This document shows positions 30,831-33,949 of a DNA stretch of 33,949 nucleotides, one piece after another; the stretch's first letter is position 1; the number at the start of each line of letters is the position of its first letter. The DNA is taken from positions 1 through 33,949 of the forward strand of contig JAJXVO010000009.1 of NCBI GenBank assembly GCA_021782105.1, written 5' to 3'. Under the pieces are notes generated by a model. It did not search any database. It was given only the letters and a program-made list of their open reading frames with translations, and was not told the DNA's origin. The position numbers and the translations under genes were made by a program. This DNA is from a bacterium. GTDB taxonomy: Bacteria; Verrucomicrobiota; Verrucomicrobiia; Opitutales; Opitutaceae.

Positions 30831-31754
30831 ATGCGTTTTGCAACCATTTTGCCCCGTGCGAGCGTGGAACCCGTGGCTGTGGCCTCGGCGCCGGATGGGA
30901 CGTGGATTGAGCTGGCGGCGCTCACGTTGCGGCGCGAGCGGCGTCTGGAGGAGACGTTGCCATGGGTGATGAGCCATTTGGAGCAATTGAGGGAGCGAGC
31001 GGCGGGCTGGAGGGGGCCTCGGTATCGGGAGAGTGAATTCGAGTTTCTTCCGCCGGTGGTGCGGCCGGCGGCGTTTCGGGATTTCGACGCTTTCGAGGAA
31101 CACGTGGGCGCGGTGCGTCGGAGGGTCGGGCAGGTGATCCCCGGAGCCTGGTACGAGGCGCCGGCGTTTGCCTTCGCGAACCGGCTGGCGCTGGTGGGGC
31201 ATGGGGCGAGCGTGCGGTACCCGGCGGAGGCCCGGGAGCTTGATTTCGGGCTGGCGCTCGGGATTGTGATCGGGCGGCGGGGCAGGGACATCTCGCCCGA
31301 GCGGGCCTGGGAGCATGTGGCGGGGTTCACGATCGTGAACGACCTGAGCGCGCGAGACCTCGAGCAACGCGCGCTGCCTGCGGGCCTGGGGCCCTCGAAG
31401 GGCAAGGACTTTGCGACGGCGGTCGGACCCTGGCTCGTGCTTCGCAGGGAGCTGGAGGCGAGAATCGAGGGCGAGCGTATCCATCTTAAAATGACCGCAC
31501 GGATGAACGGCGCGGTGGTGGGCGGCGGCTCGACCGGGAGCCTTTACCACACCGTGCCGCGGATGATTTCGCACGCCTCTCAGGACGCCGAGCTGTTCCC
31601 GGGCGACCTGTTAAGCACCGGGGCTGTGGGCGGGGGTTGCCTGCTCGAGGCCGGGGCGAACGGCGAGGGATGGCTGAAGGCGGGGGACGAGGTGGAGCTG
31701 GAGGTGGAGTGTATTGGAACTTTGGCGACGCGGGTCGCCGGGCGTGCCGGCTGA
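30831..31754 (+). CDS. fumarylacetoacetate hydrolase family protein
   Basis: The FAH family contains metal-dependent C–C bond hydrolases and related isomerases/decarboxylases acting on small oxo-acids. The start ATG gives MRFATILPRASVEPVAVASA and 307 residues; the tracked upstream residues are spacer. The catalytic FAH domain, from about residue 90, includes ELDFGLALGIVIGRRGRDIS (metal-ligand Glu), GFTIVNDLSARDLE, PSKGKDFATAVGPWLV and the C-terminal PGDLLSTGAVGGGC segment. The N-terminal 90 residues form the small accessory domain seen in longer members. It is 25 bp upstream of a flavin-reductase-like gene, a pairing known from aromatic-acid (homogentisate-type) degradation gene sets. The substrate is not certain. 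Confidence 0.87.
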   Translation: MRFATILPRASVEPVAVASAPDGTWIELAALTLRRERRLEETLPWVMSHLEQLRERAAGWRGPRYRESEFEFLPPVVRPAAFRDFDAFEEHVGAVRRRVGQVIPGAWYEAPAFAFANRLALVGHGASVRYPAEARELDFGLALGIVIGRRGRDISPERAWEHVAGFTIVNDLSARDLEQRALPAGLGPSKGKDFATAVGPWLVLRRELEARIEGERIHLKMTARMNGAVVGGGSTGSLYHTVPRMISHASQDAELFPGDLLSTGAVGGGCLLEAGANGEGWLKAGDEVELEVECIGTLATRVAGRAG

Positions 31755-31779
31755 GGTGCGGGCGGCGGACTTTCAACTC

Positions 31780-32385
31780 ATGACGATCGATTTTGCCAAC
31801 CTTCCGCCGCGCAGCGCGTACGCTTGGATGAGCTCCCTGATCATGCCGAGGCCCGTGGCCTGGGTGTCGACCCTTTCGCCGGAGGGCGCGACCAACCTCG
31901 CGCCGTTCTCGTTTTTCTCGGGGGTGACGGCGAATCCGCCGACGCTGATGTTCGTGCCGGTGAACGACCGTGAGGGCAGGCCGAAGCACACGTTGCGGAA
32001 CATCGAACTAGTCCCGGAATTCGTGGTGAACGTCGTGCCGCAGCACCTGGCCGCGGTGATGAACGCGTGTTCGGCTCCGCTGCCCTACGGCGAGAGCGAG
32101 TTTGGCGCCTTTGGTGTGGGGGCGGCCCCCAGCTTGCGCGTGCGGCCTCCGCGGGTGCAGGATGCGCCGGCGGCCTTCGAATGTTGCCTTCACCAGATCG
32201 TGCGGGTGGGCGAGGGACCCATGGCGGGAAACATCGTCATCGGCCGGATACTTGCCGTGCACGTGCTTGATTCGGTCCTGGGCGAAGAGGGCCTGCCCGA
32301 CCCGGCGAAACTGGATCTGATAGGTCGCCTGGGTGGTGACGGCTATACGACGACCCGTGATCGGTTCGATTTGGAAAGGCCTTAG
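31780..32385 (+). CDS. flavin reductase-like domain protein
   Basis: This is an FMN-binding split-barrel protein of the flavoredoxin/flavin-reductase-like family. The start ATG gives MTIDFANLPPRSAYAWMSSL and 201 residues; the tracked ORF includes upstream spacer. Typical segments are the FMN site IMPRPVAWVSTLSPEGATNLAPFSFFSGVTANPPTLMF, KHTLRNIELVPEFVVNVV and the later ECCLHQIVRVGEGPMAGNIVIGRI, which lies at the dimer interface. Length is normal for the family. It lies in one transcription unit with the FAH-family gene and may supply reduced flavin to an oxygenase, but none is in view. A candidate terminator is found about 150 bp downstream. Confidence 0.86.
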   Translation: MTIDFANLPPRSAYAWMSSLIMPRPVAWVSTLSPEGATNLAPFSFFSGVTANPPTLMFVPVNDREGRPKHTLRNIELVPEFVVNVVPQHLAAVMNACSAPLPYGESEFGAFGVGAAPSLRVRPPRVQDAPAAFECCLHQIVRVGEGPMAGNIVIGRILAVHVLDSVLGEEGLPDPAKLDLIGRLGGDGYTTTRDRFDLERP

Positions 32386-32535
32386 TCGGTGGTATGCAAC
32401 GACTAAAAAAACACGGAAAATATTCGTCGGAATTTTGAGCGTTTTGAGGCCGGTCGCATCTATCTGGGTGTAGTCAATAACGTCCGAAAAGGACGGCTAC
32501 GTTTGTAGTTCTTACGGTTTGCTTGGTGTTAGGTC
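32386..32535. other. intergenic region with small hairpin
   Basis: Between the flavin reductase gene and the candidate terminator lie 150 bases without a supported ORF. CGTCC-GAAAA-GGACG forms a small hairpin at 32481–32495, enclosed by GTAG/CTAC (32470 and 32497). With the hairpin that follows, the stretch could be a long 3' UTR or an independent small RNA of about 100 bases; I recognise no RNA family. Confidence 0.25.
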
Positions 32536-32575
32536 ACACGGGCCGCCTCTCAAAAGGGGCGGCCCTTGTGTTTCT
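32536..32575 (+). terminator. candidate terminator of the FAH/flavin reductase unit
   Basis: GGGCCGCC and GGCGGCCC form an 8-bp stem around TCTCAAAAGG. ACAC before and GTGT after can extend it. The tail is TTGTGTTTC, poorer in T than a classic terminator. Between it and the valS terminator (32576–32733) I see no supported gene. Confidence 0.5.
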
Positions 32576-32733
32576 GGGGAGACGTTGCCCCATGTCGACC
32601 TGAAGGAGTTGGCCAGGAGAAACACGAAAAGGCGCCGGAGTTGCCGGCATTGTCGTGGGAGCTCTTATAGGTGCGCGCACCCAGAATCCGTAGATCCTGG
32701 AATTTTCTCGTGGCCAATCCACTTCGGAAAACG

Positions 32734-32760
32734 AAAAAGCCCCGCGGGGTGGCGGGGCTT
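32734..32760 (-). terminator. intrinsic terminator after valS
   Basis: On the minus strand, AAGCCCCGC and GCGGGGCTT form a 9-bp stem with a 6-base loop. It is followed by TTTCGTTTT. It lies about 27 bases after the valS stop. Confidence 0.9.
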
Positions 32761-32786
32761 GAAGATGAACGGAAGTGCGTGACCGC

Positions 32787-33949
32787 TTAGCCTAGGGCGG
32801 CGAGGAGGCGTTCGAGTTCGGTTCGTTTGGCCTGCTGGTCGGCGAGTTGCTTGCGGGCTCCCTCGATAACGGCGGGTGGGGCCTTGCCGACGAAGGCGGG
32901 GTTCGAGAGGCGGGCCTCGGTGCCGGCGATGTGCTGAGAGAGTTTTTCCAGTTCCTTGGCGATGCGTTGTTTCTCGGCGCCGGCGTCGACGCTGCTGGCA
33001 AGGTCCAGGTAGACGGTGCCGAGCGGGGTGACGACCGCGGGGGCGCCGTCGACCTTTTCGCGGCGCTCGATGGATGCGGCGCCGCACATGCGGGCGAGTT
33101 TGGCGAGGTTGGCCTGGAGAACGGCCCATTCGGCGTCGCCTGCGGTGACGAGCAGGAGTGAGTCGCGGCGGCTGGCCTGGTTGTGCTCGGCCTTGAGGGC
33201 GCGGGCCTGGGAGACGACCTGCTTGAGCTTCTCTACGGAGTCGGCGAGGGCACGGTTGATGGGAAGGGCCCGGGCGTCGAGCGCGGCGGTGAAGGCGGCG
33301 GCAGTCTCCAGGCGGACGTCGCACATGAGGAATTCGCCGCTGCGGCCGTAGCCGAGCTGCCCCCAGAGTTCCTCGGTGATGAAGGGAGTGACGGGGTGGA
33401 GCAGCAGGAGGGTCTGACGCAGGACGAGGTCCTGGATTGCGAGGCAGTTGAGCTTGGTGGACTCGTCCTGGAGCTTGGCCTTGGAGACCTCGACGTACCA
33501 GTCGCAGAAATCGCCCCAGAAGAAAGCGTAGAGGGCCTGGACGGCGGCGCTGAACTCGAACTCGCGGAAACAGCGCTCGACCTCGGCCATCGTGGAGACG
33601 AGGCGTTGGAGGATGGCGTGGTCGTCGGCGTCGAACTGGGAGGCCTCGAGGCGGACGAGGATGGCAGCGAGGGAGGAGTTGTCGCCGGCGGGGCCGCTCA
33701 TCTGGCGGAAGCGGCAGGCGTTCCAGAGCTTGTTGCAGAAGTTCTTGCCGCCCTCGATACGCTCCTCCTGGAAGCGGATGTCCTGGCCCTGGGGGGCGAT
33801 GGAAATGATGCCGAAGCGCAGGCCATCGGCGCCGTACTTCTCGATGAGGTCGAGAGGGTCGGGCGAATTGCCGAGGGACTTCGACATCTTGCGGCCCTGG
33901 TTGTCGCGGATGATGCCGGTGAAATAAACGTTGCGGAAGGGGATGCGCT
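32787..33949 (-). CDS. valS: valine–tRNA ligase, C-terminal part (cut by the window edge)
   Basis: ValS charges tRNA-Val. The frame is open to the window end; 20 codons before the tracked Met read VYFTGIIRDNQGRK and continue into MSKSLGN, the KMSKS ATP-binding loop of class I synthetases. DPLDLIEKYGADGLRF and IAPQGQDIRFQEERIEGGKNFCNKLWNACRF are typical of ValS. The anticodon-binding domain includes HPVTPFITEELWGQL. The C-terminus is the arm coiled coil rich in Lys/Glu/Arg (SVDAGAEKQRIAKELEKL...), usual for ValS and absent from IleS and LeuS. About 387 residues are visible; the catalytic Rossmann domain lies outside. Confidence 0.96.
   Translation of the reverse strand, partial: RIPFRNVYFTGIIRDNQGRKMSKSLGNSPDPLDLIEKYGADGLRFGIISIAPQGQDIRFQEERIEGGKNFCNKLWNACRFRQMSGPAGDNSSLAAILVRLEASQFDADDHAILQRLVSTMAEVERCFREFEFSAAVQALYAFFWGDFCDWYVEVSKAKLQDESTKLNCLAIQDLVLRQTLLLLHPVTPFITEELWGQLGYGRSGEFLMCDVRLETAAAFTAALDARALPINRALADSVEKLKQVVSQARALKAEHNQASRRDSLLLVTAGDAEWAVLQANLAKLARMCGAASIERREKVDGAPAVVTPLGTVYLDLASSVDAGAEKQRIAKELEKLSQHIAGTEARLSNPAFVGKAPPAVIEGARKQLADQQAKRTELERLLAALG

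Noticed and set aside
32519-32782. 87-residue + strand ORF and 62-residue minus-strand ORF in the gap before valS
   Set aside because: Both cross hairpins or a terminator, have basic low-complexity sequence, and show no start signal.

Overview
The window is a GC-rich bacterial chromosome segment. The first 15.5 kb is a nearly complete S10–spc–alpha ribosomal protein cluster, all on the + strand and in canonical order: rplC (5'-truncated)-rplD-rplW-rplB-rpsS-rplV-rpsC-rplP-rpmC-rpsQ-rplN-rplX-rplE-rpsN-rpsH-rplF-rplR-rpsE-rplO-secY-[degenerate adk]-map-rpsM-rpsK-rpsD-rpoA-rplQ. It ends in a strong intrinsic terminator. The protein sequences, the Ala/Lys/Pro-rich tails on several ribosomal proteins, and the absence of rpmD, infA and rpmJ from their usual places suggest a member of the Verrucomicrobiota, probably near Opitutaceae. 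That placement comes from recollection and inference, not from a search. Only about a third of the ribosomal protein genes have a clear Shine-Dalgarno sequence.

From 15.6 to 25.5 kb the content looks like envelope and carbohydrate metabolism. On the + strand lie an inositol-monophosphatase-family phosphatase (HisN-like), an alpha-oxoamine synthase (SPT/AONS/KBL family, with an active site resembling serine palmitoyltransferase), a membrane-anchored GT2 glycosyltransferase, and a polytopic GT-C-like membrane protein. Converging on them from the - strand are two GT4 glycosyltransferases coupled by an ATGA overlap. Upstream of these is an unusual 813-residue protein that joins a LacI/XylR-type sugar-binding fold, with no DNA-binding domain, to a GAF-like region and a histidine kinase.

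From 25.6 to 27.1 kb there is an ECF sigma factor coupled to a probable membrane anti-sigma partner. Next come, on the - strand, a small membrane protein whose C-terminal half resembles Mpv17/PMP22, and a class II (adenosylcobalamin-dependent) ribonucleotide reductase with an ATP cone. The reductase is preceded by a promoter with two NrdR-like palindromes 32 bp apart. The + strand then carries a fumarylacetoacetase-family hydrolase and a flavin-reductase-like protein. The window ends inside valS on the - strand, whose terminator is clear.

The observations most worth checking are the adenylate-kinase remnant between secY and map (nucleotide-binding residues lost), the cytosolic sugar-binding-protein/histidine-kinase fusion, the NrdR-box pair, the bacterial Mpv17-like protein, the roughly 90-residue N-terminal extension on ribosomal protein S11, and the structured intercistronic hairpins, especially the one ahead of secY. 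No tRNA, rRNA, CRISPR array, insertion sequence or phage gene was seen.
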